The notes beneath the pieces were generated by a model that made no database searches, was not told the DNA's origin, and was given only the letters and a program-made list of their open reading frames with translations. 16,032 nt of DNA from NCBI GenBank assembly GCA_964644025.1, contig CAZXVW010000097.1, forward strand, positions 1-16,032, written 5' to 3'. The position numbers and the translations under genes were made by a program. This document shows positions 1 through 8,915 of the stretch, one piece after another (within the stretch, counting starts at the first letter, position 1; each line of letters starts with the position of its first letter). The DNA comes from CAZXVW01 sp964644025. Its GTDB lineage: Bacteria > Acidobacteriota > Terriglobia > Bryobacterales > Bryobacteraceae.

Positions 1-1
1 A

Positions 2-553
2 TCGCTGTTCCTCACCTATTTCCGCGCTTCCCAGGAAGGCGAGGTCGGCTTCGCCGGCAACTATCCGGGCCGCATCCAGGCACTCGAACTTGCGCCCGGC
101 CAGACCGTGCTGGTGCAGCGCGACAGCTTCCTGTGCGCGCAAGCCGGCGTCGCTTTCAGCATCGCCCTGGTCAAGAAACTCGGCGCCGGATTGTTTGGCG
201 GCGAGGGCTTCATCCTGCAAAAATTGACCGGGCCCGGCACCGTGTTCATCCACGGCGGCGGTGACTTCCTGGAGTTCCAACTGAATCCGGGTGAGACGAT
301 CCAGATCGATACCGGCTGCATCGTCGGCTTTGACGAATCCGTCAGCTATGACATCCAGTTCGTCGGCGGCATCAAGACCGCCATCTTCGGCGGGGAAGGC
401 CTGTTCCTGGCCACACTGGGCGGCCCGGGCCGTGTAATTGTGCAAAGCATGACCCTGGAGAAGCTCCGGCGCGAGTTGAACCCGGTGCGCAGGGGCGGCG
501 ACGAGCGGGGCGCGCTGGAGTCATTCACCAACCTGTTTGGCAGCGAAGACTGA
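2..553 (+). CDS. AIM24/TIGR00266-family protein, 5' end missing
   Basis: The reading frame is open from base 2 and ends with TGA at 551-553, so the gene begins before the window; 183 residues are visible. The sequence is rich in glycine and beta-strand-forming residues, and carries two similar blocks: GLFGGEGFILQKLTGPGTV and, about 60 residues on, AIFGGEGLFLATLGGPGRV. This GGEG-x-L-x-GPG pattern is typical of the AIM24 family (TIGR00266, formerly DUF124), which has a TRAP-like beta fold built from repeated units. The bacterial members have no well-established biochemical role; the name comes from a yeast mitochondrial protein. No signal peptide can be judged because the start is missing. The last 25 or so residues are charged and probably a flexible tail. 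The histidine kinase gene follows on the same strand after 119 bases, so co-transcription is possible but not shown. Confidence 0.85.
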   Translation, partial: SLFLTYFRASQEGEVGFAGNYPGRIQALELAPGQTVLVQRDSFLCAQAGVAFSIALVKKLGAGLFGGEGFILQKLTGPGTVFIHGGGDFLEFQLNPGETIQIDTGCIVGFDESVSYDIQFVGGIKTAIFGGEGLFLATLGGPGRVIVQSMTLEKLRRELNPVRRGGDERGALESFTNLFGSED

Positions 554-663
554 CCCGGGACTCCCACCGCTTCTGTCCCGCGGGCCATTGCAGGCTTTGC
601 CTCCCCGGAATTTAGCAGTACTAGCACCTAATGAAGTTCCGGTGTTCAGCCGATTCACCCACT

Positions 664-670
664 GGAGAGG
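664..670 (+). promoter_or_regulatory. Ribosome binding site that places the kinase start at 673
   Basis: GGAGAGG lies just before the ATG at 673; its GGAG core is 5 bases from that codon. The earlier in-frame ATG at 631 has no Shine-Dalgarno-like sequence before it. This is why I prefer 673 over 631 as the start of the kinase. Confidence 0.55.
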
Positions 671-672
671 TG

Positions 673-1875
673 ATGGCGGACGAAGGCCGGAAACCCACAG
701 CCCGGGAGCGCACCCAGCAAGCCGATGAGGCGGCCCAGGTGCACCGTCTGGGCGACCAGTTCCTGGCGAGTCTGCACCACGAGATCCGGACTCCCATCAG
801 CGGCATCATGGGCATGACGGACCTGCTGCTGGAGACGGAGTTGACTGAGGAACAGCGGGAGTATGTCGACACCACCCGGCTGTGCGCGGAGCAGCTCATG
901 GAGATGTTGAACTCCGCCCTGGACTACGCGGAGTTGGCGGCGGGCAATGTCAGGCTGGAAAAAAGCGAGATTCACCTCGCGCGGATCCTTGAGAGGACCG
1001 TCAACGAGTTTGCGTCGAAGGCGGAAGCGAAGGGGCTGCGACTGGTGTGCCAGGCGAGGGAAAACGTGCCCGCCTGCGTCATAGGTGACGCGGTCCGTCT
1101 GCGCCAGGCTCTTTCGCCGCTTGTGGCCAATGCCATCAAGTTCACCTCACGGGGCGAGGTGGTGGTGACAGCCGAAATGAGCAAGGACGGTGATGCCGGC
1201 GCCCGCCTGCTCGTCAGCGTAAAGGACACCGGGGTCGGCATACCCAAGGACAGATTGCGCGCCATCTTTGATTCGTTCCGCCAGCTCGAATCCGGTCTGT
1301 CGCGCAAATACAACGGCATAGGCTTGGGTCTGGCTCTGGCTCGGAAACTTGCTGCTCTGATGGGAGGCGCCATCACCGTGGACAGCGAGCCGGGCGTGGG
1401 CAGCACGTTCTGCTTGATGCTTCCTGTCGAGGTCCCGCCCGAAAAAGACAGCGCTCCGGCCAACGCGCTTTCTCAGGAAGCGTCCCGCCGCCGTATTCTG
1501 CTGGTGGACGATAATGACGTGGCGCGGCGGGTTGTCAAGCACGTGCTGACCCGCGGCGGCTACGACATTGACTGCGCCGAGGGAGGCGCCGATGGGATTC
1601 AGGCGGCCAGCCAGCGCCGCTATGACCTGATCCTGATGGATCTCCAGATGCCGGGCATCAACGGGCTGGAAGCCACGGCGGCCATTCGCCGCCTGCCGGG
1701 ATACGCCGAAACGCCGATCCTGGCCCTCACGGCCAACTACTCGGAGGAGTTCAAGCGGAGCTGCCGCGAGGCGGGCTTGCAAGGATTCCTCTCCAAGCCG
1801 GTTCAGCGGGAGGATTTGATCCTGGCCATCCAGCAGCATCTGCCTCCCGAGGAATCCGCCACCGGCGATGATTGA
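673..1875 (+). CDS. Soluble hybrid histidine kinase/response regulator
   Basis: A 400-residue two-component protein. After a short charged N-terminus comes a HisKA dimerisation domain with the phospho-accepting His in HHEIRTP (residue 36). The HATPase domain follows with its N box (LVANAIKFT), G1 box (DTGVGIP), F box (FDSFRQ) and G2 box (GIGLGLAL). A C-terminal receiver domain starts at RRILLVDDND and has the phosphorylated Asp in LMDLQMP (residue 323) and the conserved Lys in FLSKP (residue 375). All catalytic residues are present, so it should autophosphorylate and pass phosphate to its own receiver. There is no transmembrane segment and no recognisable PAS, GAF or other sensor domain; only about 30 residues precede the His box. 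It probably acts in the cytoplasm, with the signal coming from a partner. No output regulator gene is next to it. An in-frame ATG at 631 would add 14 residues but lacks a ribosome binding site. Confidence 0.93.
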   Translation: MADEGRKPTARERTQQADEAAQVHRLGDQFLASLHHEIRTPISGIMGMTDLLLETELTEEQREYVDTTRLCAEQLMEMLNSALDYAELAAGNVRLEKSEIHLARILERTVNEFASKAEAKGLRLVCQARENVPACVIGDAVRLRQALSPLVANAIKFTSRGEVVVTAEMSKDGDAGARLLVSVKDTGVGIPKDRLRAIFDSFRQLESGLSRKYNGIGLGLALARKLAALMGGAITVDSEPGVGSTFCLMLPVEVPPEKDSAPANALSQEASRRRILLVDDNDVARRVVKHVLTRGGYDIDCAEGGADGIQAASQRRYDLILMDLQMPGINGLEATAAIRRLPGYAETPILALTANYSEEFKRSCREAGLQGFLSKPVQREDLILAIQQHLPPEESATGDD

Positions 1876-2189
1876 CCACCCGCCGCCACTTCTGCTCGTG
1901 CGGGCGCCCGCCGCAATCACAGGCTCGTAAATCCCCGCCCCGGACGGCGCAACTGCCGTTCACCGCCGGTCTGGCCGTTGGATTCCCTGCACGTTTCGGC
2001 GGACCAGCCCCCCCAAACTCTGTAGGTCAACTCTTCGATTGCCAACCGTTGCCGTCTTCTTGCCCCCGGCCGGTGGCATCCTGGAATCTGCTCCGGCGGA
2101 GGGCTGGTGCGCTATTGGAACCGGGACGCAGGCAAACCCATGTTCCGGGGCTTTTCCGTGTGTCGCGAAGCGACGGCGTCCGGGATTGT

Positions 2190-2223
2190 CCCTGGCCCGC
2201 GTTGCACCGGCCAGCGGCCAGGG
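2190..2223. terminator. Hairpin, possible part of a bidirectional terminator
   Basis: An 8-base inverted repeat, CCCTGGCC (2190-2197) and GGCCAGGG (2216-2223), with an 18-base loop. It has no T-run on either side. It sits beside the stronger hairpin at 2232-2267 in the convergent gap, so it may help stop transcription from either side. Confidence 0.35.
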
Positions 2224-2231
2224 GCTACGGG

Positions 2232-2267
2232 CCAGAAGGGCCGGTCACTTCGGACCGGCCCTTCTGG
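2232..2267. terminator. Strong hairpin downstream of ppdK, probable bidirectional terminator
   Basis: A perfect 15-base-pair stem: 2232-2246 (CCAGAAGGGCCGGTC) pairs with 2253-2267 (GACCGGCCCTTCTGG), with a 6-base loop ACTTCG. It begins 33 bases past the ppdK stop codon and also lies downstream of the kinase gene on the other strand. There is no clear T-run after it in either direction, so it is not a textbook intrinsic terminator. Its place and stability make transcription ending, or protection of the mRNA 3' end, the likely role. Confidence 0.6.
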
Positions 2268-2300
2268 GTTGCGCAATTTGCTATCGCAGACGTGCTGCGC

Positions 2301-5045
2301 TCAGGCCGTCCGCGTCGTCTCGGCGCTGGCTTCGGCCGACTTCGCCGTGATGGCGGCCTGGGCGGCGGCGAGGCGCGCGATCGGCACCCGGTAGGGCGAG
2401 CAACTCACGTAGTTCATTCCCACGCGGTAGCAGAAGCCCACCGAACTCGGCTCGCCGCCGTGCTCGCCGCAGATGCCCACCTCCAGGTCAGGCCGCGTCT
2501 GCCGGCCGCGCTGGGTGCCCATCTCGACCAACTGGCCCACGCCTTCCTGGTCCAGCACCTGGAACGGGTCGGCCTTGAAGATCTTCTTCTCCTCGTAATC
2601 CTTGGAGAATTTGACGTAGTCGTCGCGGCTGAGGCCCATGCAGGTCTGGGTCAGGTCATTGGTGCCGAAGCTGAAGAACTCGGCCTCGGTAGCCACCTTA
2701 TCAGCGGTCAGCGCGGCGCGCGGGATCTCGATCATGGTGCCGATCTTGTACTCCAGCTCGCCGTTCAGGCCGGCCTTCTCGAGCTCTTCCTCGGCCACCC
2801 GTTTGACGATCGCCTTCTGGTCAGCCAGCTCCTCGACGCTGCCGATCAGCGGGATCATGACCTCCGGGATCACCTTGATGCCTTTCTTGGCCACCTGAAT
2901 GGCCGCCTGGAAGATCGCCCGCGCTTGCATTTCGGTAATCTCCGGGTAAGTGATGCCAAGGCGGCAGCCGCGATGCCCGAGCATCGGGTTGAACTCGTGC
3001 AGCTCTTCGACGCGATGCAGCAGGTCGGGCAGGAACTTCTTCAGCTCACGCACCGGCACCCCATAGCGTTCGCTCATCGCGCGCTTTTCCTTCAGGGTGG
3101 CGTGAGGGAGCTTGGCGAGATCCACCATGATCTCCTCGCGCTTGGGGACGAACTCATGCAGCGGCGGGTCCAGCGTGCGGATGATCACCGGGAAGCCGTC
3201 CATCACCTTGAACAGGCCGGCGAAATCACGCCGTTGCATCGGCAGAAGCTTGCGCAGCGCCCGCTTGCGGTCTTTTTCGTTGTCAGCCAGGATCATCGCC
3301 TGCACGTGCTCGATGCGGCCCTCGCCGAAGAACATGTGCTCGGTGCGGCACAAACCGATTCCCTGGGCCCCGAAGCGGCGGGCCACCCGGGCGTCCCGCG
3401 GGATGTCCGCGTTGGCGCGTACGCCGAAGCCACCCCGGAACTCGTCGGCCCAGCTCATGAACTTCGCCAGCGCTCCCGAGGAGGGGTCCGGTTCGACGGT
3501 GGCCGCCTGGCCGGCGAACACCTCGCCGAGCGTTCCGTCCAGCGAGATCCAGTCGCCTTCCTTCAACACGACTTTCGCGCCGCCTACCGTCAGCCGCTTT
3601 CGCCGTTCATCGACGTTGATGCCTTCGGCGCCCGCCACGCACGGCGTGCCCATGCCCCGGGCCACCACGGCGGCGTGCGACGTCATCCCGCCGCGCGAGG
3701 TCAGGATTCCCTTGGCCACTTCCATGCCATGGATGTCATCCGGCACGGTCTCCTTGCGGACCAGAATTACGGGACCGCTCGGGGCCGCTTCCACTGCGTC
3801 ATCAGCCGTGAAGACAATGCGGCCCACCGCAGCGCCCGGCGAAGCTGGCAGGCCGGTGGCAATCTTGGTGAGGTTCTTCTTCGACTTCTCCTCCAGCAGC
3901 GGGTGCAGAAGCTGGTCCAGTTGCTGCGGTTCCACGCGCATCACCGCTTCTTCCTTGGTGATGAGACCTTCCTCGACCATGTCCACCGCGATGCGAACGG
4001 CCGCCGGCCCGGTGCGCTTGCCGTTGCGCGTTTGCAGCATGTACAGCTTGCCGTCCTGGATGGTGAACTCGAAGTCCTGCACGTCGCGGTAATGTTTTTC
4101 CAGGTTCGTCGTGATGGCTTTGAGCTGCTCGTAGACCTCCGGCATGACGTCCTTCAGCGTGGAGATCGGCTGCGGCGTCCGGATGCCCGCCACCACATCT
4201 TCGCCCTGGGCGTTGATCAGGTACTCGCCGTAGAACTCCTTGGCGCCGGTGGCCGGGTTGCGCGTGAAGCCGACGCCGGTGGCCGAGGTTTCGCCCATGT
4301 TGCCGAACACCATCGTCTGCACGTTCACCGCCGTACCCAGGTCATCGGGGATCTTGTTCATCTTCCGGTAGTGCGACGCCCGCGGATTCCACCAGGACTG
4401 GAAGACCGCGTTGCGGGCCATTTCAAGCTGCCGGAGTGGATCTTGCGGGAATTCCTGGCCGGTTTCTTTCTTGTAGACCTTCTTGTAATCCTCGATGATC
4501 ACCTGCAGGTCCTCGGCGGTGAGGTCGGTATCATACTTAGCCTTCACCTTCTTCTTCCGGGCATCGAAAACCCGCTCGAATTTCTCCTTCTCGATGTTCA
4601 TGACCACGTTGCCGAACATCTGGATGAAGCGGCGATAGCAGTCATAGGCGAACCGGGGGTTCTGGCTCTTGGCGATCAGGCCCTTGACGCTTTCGTCGTT
4701 GAGGCCGAGGTTCAGGACGGTGTCCATCATTCCCGGCATGGAGAACTTGGCCCCGGAGCGCACGCTCACCAGCAGGGGATTCTCCGGATCGCCCAGCTTC
4801 TGGTCCATCTGCTGTTCAAGCTTCTCCAGCGCCGCGGCCACTTCTTCGTCCACTTCCTTGGGCACCTTGCCCTTGTTCTGGAAATAGATGTTGCAGACCT
4901 CGGTGGAAATCGTGAATCCCGGGGGAACCGGCACGCCCGCACGGCTCATCTCGGCCAAACCGGCGCCTTTGCCGCCGAGGATATCTTTCATGGTTCCATT
5001 GCCGTCGGCGGTACCGCCGCCGAATGAATATACGTACTTGCTCAT
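2301..5045 (-). CDS. ppdK: Pyruvate, phosphate dikinase
   Basis: The 914-residue protein interconverts pyruvate, ATP and phosphate with phosphoenolpyruvate, AMP and pyrophosphate in the cytoplasm, so it can work in glycolysis or gluconeogenesis. It has the family order: N-terminal ATP-grasp domain (starting YSFGGGTADGNGTMKDILGGK, cut here as GGKGAGLAEM), central phosphohistidine domain with GGMTSHAAVVARGMGTPCV and the swivelling catalytic His at residue 457, and a C-terminal PEP/pyruvate barrel ending in GICGEHGGEPSSVGFC with the catalytic Cys at residue 859 and VSCSPYRVPIARLAAAQ. It is slightly longer than the roughly 875-residue clostridial enzyme, mainly between the His and Cys and in an Ala/Thr-rich C-terminal tail. 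The ATG at 5045 is preceded by AAGGAGC (5057-5063), a rather distant ribosome binding site. It starts 40 bases after glyS on the same strand and is probably co-transcribed with it. Confidence 0.98.
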   Translation of the reverse strand: MSKYVYSFGGGTADGNGTMKDILGGKGAGLAEMSRAGVPVPPGFTISTEVCNIYFQNKGKVPKEVDEEVAAALEKLEQQMDQKLGDPENPLLVSVRSGAKFSMPGMMDTVLNLGLNDESVKGLIAKSQNPRFAYDCYRRFIQMFGNVVMNIEKEKFERVFDARKKKVKAKYDTDLTAEDLQVIIEDYKKVYKKETGQEFPQDPLRQLEMARNAVFQSWWNPRASHYRKMNKIPDDLGTAVNVQTMVFGNMGETSATGVGFTRNPATGAKEFYGEYLINAQGEDVVAGIRTPQPISTLKDVMPEVYEQLKAITTNLEKHYRDVQDFEFTIQDGKLYMLQTRNGKRTGPAAVRIAVDMVEEGLITKEEAVMRVEPQQLDQLLHPLLEEKSKKNLTKIATGLPASPGAAVGRIVFTADDAVEAAPSGPVILVRKETVPDDIHGMEVAKGILTSRGGMTSHAAVVARGMGTPCVAGAEGINVDERRKRLTVGGAKVVLKEGDWISLDGTLGEVFAGQAATVEPDPSSGALAKFMSWADEFRGGFGVRANADIPRDARVARRFGAQGIGLCRTEHMFFGEGRIEHVQAMILADNEKDRKRALRKLLPMQRRDFAGLFKVMDGFPVIIRTLDPPLHEFVPKREEIMVDLAKLPHATLKEKRAMSERYGVPVRELKKFLPDLLHRVEELHEFNPMLGHRGCRLGITYPEITEMQARAIFQAAIQVAKKGIKVIPEVMIPLIGSVEELADQKAIVKRVAEEELEKAGLNGELEYKIGTMIEIPRAALTADKVATEAEFFSFGTNDLTQTCMGLSRDDYVKFSKDYEEKKIFKADPFQVLDQEGVGQLVEMGTQRGRQTRPDLEVGICGEHGGEPSSVGFCYRVGMNYVSCSPYRVPIARLAAAQAAITAKSAEASAETTRTA

Positions 5046-5085
5046 AGCTGTCTCGTGCTCCTTATCAATATGTCCTCATTGGAAA

Positions 5086-7085
5086 TCATGACTTCGTCGT
5101 GACAATCTCCGAAAAATCGGCGATCGAAGAAAATTCAGTCAACAGGCCGGCCAGCAGCGCCAGCCGGTTCTGACGGATGTCGGCCTCCGGCGCATTCACC
5201 AGGACGTGGTCGAAGAACCGGTCCACCTGCGGGCGCAGTGAGGCGATCGTTTCCAGGGCCGGGCGGTAGTTCCGCGAGCGGCGGTGGGAATTCACTTGGT
5301 CCCGGATCCGCAGAAAGGCCGCGTGCAGTGCGGTCTCTTCCGCGGCTTGAAAAAGCCCGGTCGAGACCTCGCCGCCCCCGGTAAATCCGGCTTGCCGGAG
5401 GATGTTCTTGATCCGCTTGAAGCTGGCGGCGATCGGCTCGAAGTTCTCCGTCGGCCGCACCTCGCGGATCGCTTTCAGGCGCTGCTCGACGTCCACCAGG
5501 TCGTCGTAGCCAGCCGACAGCACGGCGTTCACCTCGTCGTAGGCGAAACCGCGAATCTCACGAAAATAGTAGCGGACGCGGTCCAAGAGGAACTCCAGGA
5601 GCTGGGCATTACCCCTCGCCAGCTTCTTTAACGGGAAATCCAGCCCGCCTTCCACCAGGATCCGGACCACGCCCTGGGCGGCCCGCCGCAGCGCGAATGG
5701 GTCCTTCGAGCCGCTGGGAACCAGGCCGATGCGGAAGCACTCCCGCAGCGTGTCCAGCTTGTCGGCCAAGGCCACCAGGCGGCCTGCCGGCGTGGAGGGG
5801 ATCGCCTCTTCCATGCTGGCGGGCTTGTAATGATCGTAGATGGCCCGCGCGACTTCCTCCGGCTCTGCTTGCGCGCGGGCGTAAAGCCCGCCCACGACGC
5901 CCTGCAGCTCCGGGAACTCGCCGACCATTTCGGTGGTCAAGTCACATTTGGCGAGCAGGGCGGCCCGCTCGGCGGCTTCACCCCCGCCCAGTTCGTGGAC
6001 CAGCGCCACCATTCGCTTGGCCTTGTCCAGGTAAGATCCAAGCTGGGCCTGGAAGGTGACCGCCGCCAAATCCTCAACCCGGTCAGCCAGCTTCTTTTGC
6101 TGGTCGAAATCCCAGAAAAAGCGGGCGTCATTGAAACGGGCCCGCAGCACGCGCTCGTTGCCGGCGCGCACCAGTCCTTCCGGATCCGCCGCCGTGTTCA
6201 TCACGGCGATAAAGTGCGGCGCCAGTGTGCCATCCGGCTTCACCACCGAAAAGTACCGCTGGTGGTGGCGCATAACGGTGACCAGAACCTCTTGCGGCAG
6301 GCTGAGGTAGCTGTCGTCAAAATTGCCGAGCACCGGTGTCGGGTACTCGGTCAGGTACGTCAGCGTATCGAGCAGTGCCTCGTCGCTTTTCAGCGAGAGT
6401 TCGGTGCCCCGGAGCAGTTGCTCGATGCCCTCCTGGATCTTCCGGCGGCGGCGGGCGGCCGCCACCAGCACGAAGTTGTTTTCGAGCGCATCGGCGTAGC
6501 CGGCGATGGTGACGCGGACCCTCTTCTTGCCGAGCTGCCGGTGCCCGCTGGTGTAGCGCCCGGTCTGGACGCCGGCGATTTCGAACGGCACCACCTGCGC
6601 GCCCAGCAATGCGACCAGCCAGCGGATCGGCCGGATAAAGCGAGGACCGTTCTTGCCGGTCCAGTACATCGTCTTCGGGAAGGGAATCCTCAGGATGAGC
6701 TGCGGCAGGTTCTCCGCCAGGATCTCCAGGGTCCTGCGGCCGGGCGCTCTCCGCCGGTAGGAATAATAGCGGCCCTTGGGCGTCTTGATGATCTTCAGAT
6801 CCCCGGCCGCCGCGCCGAATTTCCGGGCGAAGCCGGCCGCCGCCTTTTCACCGGCCGTGACCGGCGGGCCGGTGAGGACTTCCGTGGTTGCTTTCTGGAC
6901 AACGGGCAATCCTTCGGCCGCGAGCACCAGGCGCCGCGGCGTCGCCTCCACCGAGGTGACTTCGCCGCTCAGCTTGTGGTCGGCCAGCAGCGCGGCGAAC
7001 AACTCGCGCAGGCCCGCCAGCGCCGGCCGAATCATCCAGTCCGGGATTTCCTCGGTACCGATCTCCAGCAGGAAGGGTCTGGCCA

Positions 7086-7086
<1 letters not shown>
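5086..7086 (-). CDS. glyS: Glycine--tRNA ligase beta chain
   Basis: The 666-residue beta subunit of the bacterial alpha2-beta2 glycyl-tRNA synthetase, which binds tRNA-Gly for charging. Family hallmarks are the N-terminal LEIGTEEIPDWMI, then TPRRL, the GPRFIRPIRWLVAL block, the central LTEYPTPVLGNF and LPQEVLVTVMRHHQRYF segments, NERVLRARFNDARFFWDFD, and a C-terminal helical anticodon-binding region ending RLALLAGLLTEFSSIADF. The length is close to the roughly 690 residues of the E. coli chain. The frame stays open for 152 more codons upstream, through glyQ, but the family N-terminus fits the ATG at 7086. A good GGAGG (7094-7098) sits 7 bases before it. The ATG shares one base with the glyQ stop (TGATG), which suggests translational coupling and equal amounts of the two chains. 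Confidence 0.98.
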
Positions 7087-7976
<890 letters not shown>

Positions 7977-8022
7977 ACGCTAGTGGTTCACCAGCCCCGC
8001 GGGCAGGGAGCCGGAACAGGCT

Positions 8023-8038
8023 GCCGGCCGAAGCCGGC
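8023..8038 (-). promoter_or_regulatory. TTCG-loop hairpin in the recO-glyQ gap
   Basis: On the minus strand this reads GCCGGC-TTCG-GCCGGC: a 6-pair GC stem closed by a C(UUCG)G tetraloop, a notably stable RNA hairpin. It lies about 47 bases before the glyQ start. There is no T-run after it, so an RNA processing, stability or attenuation role is only a guess. Confidence 0.4.
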
Positions 8039-8070
8039 TTTCGCTGCCTGGCGCCCGCCGTGGCGCGCCT

Positions 8071-8712
8071 TCACAGTGCCTCCAGGTAGGCGGCCGTCTG
8101 GAGCTTGCGCTCGATGTGCTCTTCGATCCGGCTGACCAGGAAGCGGCGCAGGCCCCGGGCGGTCTGCTTGGACCAGCTACGCTCACCGAGTTCGCCGACC
8201 GGCTTCACGAGCATCTCTTCCGCAATCGATCTTTCCTCACCGCTCACTTTCAGCTCCGGCAGGATACCGGACAGCCGCACCGCCCACAGGCTGAAGTAGG
8301 TCACCGCCGGCCAGATGCCCGCGGCGCCCCGCGTGCGGAGGTATTCGAGCATCGCCAGCAGCAGCCGGAAGAACCTCTCGTTCACTTCCGCCGGAGGTAG
8401 CAGTTGCTCGGAAACCTCGGCCAAATAATCCAGTGCCACCCCGGCCGCATACTCTCCTGCCAGTGCGAACTGGGAGTGGAGCAATTCGCATGAGTCCAGG
8501 TTGACCAGCTCGCGGTTCTCCCGCTGAAAGTAGGACATCTCCACGTGCGAGAGCCGCTCCAGCCCCGCCCCGAACGGGCTCTTGAACCGCCGCGCCCGCT
8601 TCGCTACACCGCGCAACTTCCCATGGTCGCGGGTGAAGAAACTAACGATCAGATCTGCTTCCCGAAGTGGATATGTCCGCAGAATGATGGACTCGCTCAC
8701 TCTGCTGGGCAT
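8071..8712 (-). CDS. recO: DNA repair protein RecO
   Basis: RecO works with RecF and RecR to load RecA onto SSB-coated single-stranded DNA, and can anneal strands. The N-terminal OB-fold region is clear: MPSRVSESIILRTYPLREAD, then VSFFTRDHGKLRGVAKRARR and GAGLERLSHVEMSYFQRENR, followed by the helical part (ALDYLAEVSEQLLPPAEVNE and onward). I start it at the ATG at 8712 (213 residues) because the family begins just before RVSE. The frame continues upstream to an ATG at 8814, which would add 34 residues that look non-homologous. Neither start has a strong ribosome binding site. The protein is a little short compared with E. coli RecO (242). The Cys-x-x-Cys zinc site found in many RecO proteins is absent; only one Cys is present. 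It heads the recO-glyQ-glyS-ppdK run and is divergent from the glycosyltransferase at 8916. Confidence 0.94.
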   Translation of the reverse strand: MPSRVSESIILRTYPLREADLIVSFFTRDHGKLRGVAKRARRFKSPFGAGLERLSHVEMSYFQRENRELVNLDSCELLHSQFALAGEYAAGVALDYLAEVSEQLLPPAEVNERFFRLLLAMLEYLRTRGAAGIWPAVTYFSLWAVRLSGILPELKVSGEERSIAEEMLVKPVGELGERSWSKQTARGLRRFLVSRIEEHIERKLQTAAYLEAL

Positions 8713-8891
8713 TCGGTCAATCGACTCAAAAATAAAGGGTATCACACCATGGGAAGAGATTTCGTGGCCGGGGCTTTTCCGCGCGCCGGCCATCGCAGCC
8801 CGCCGGTGAATCATCGCCGGCTGGCCTGCTTGCAGGGGGAAGCAAACAACGCGACCGTTTCGGCTCGCTGGCGCTGGGGGCGGCCTCTCAA

Positions 8892-8900
8892 TGTTACACT
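8892..8900 (+). promoter_or_regulatory. Possible extended -10 promoter for the GT2 gene
   Basis: TGTTACACT matches an extended -10 element (TGn followed by TACACT). Transcription would start near 8907, leaving a leader of only about 9 bases before the ATG at 8916. That would fit the absence of a ribosome binding site. I see no convincing -35 box, which extended -10 promoters can do without. Confidence 0.35.
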
Positions 8901-8915
8901 GGGTTTTCCGGCCGC

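Larger units (their letters stand above)
1876..2300. other. Gene-free spacer between convergent kinase and ppdK genes
   Basis: This 425-base stretch lies between two genes that point at each other. Open frames cross it on both strands, but they are extensions or shadows of neighbouring genes, have no start signals, and read as low-quality Pro/Arg/Ala-rich protein. It contains a small GTCGC-GAA-GCGAC hairpin at 2162-2174 and two larger hairpins near its right end, annotated separately. I see nothing else in it. Confidence 0.6.

Noticed and set aside
2117..2146. Sequence GGGACGCAGGCAAACC resembling part of a c-di-GMP (GEMM) riboswitch
   Set aside because: Only fragments of the consensus are present, the two halves of the aptamer do not occur in order, and no plus-strand gene follows.
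1872..5027. A 1051-codon plus-strand open frame opposite ppdK
   Set aside because: It is antisense to a clear PPDK gene. Its His/Leu/Arg-rich, repetitive protein, with no known domain and no ribosome binding site, is what a GC-rich, codon-biased gene gives on the other strand.
7977..8070. T-box riboswitch before glyQ
   Set aside because: The AGGGTGGNACCGCG T-box sequence is not there; the nearest match (GGGCTGGTGAACC) lacks the invariant part, and the gap is too short.
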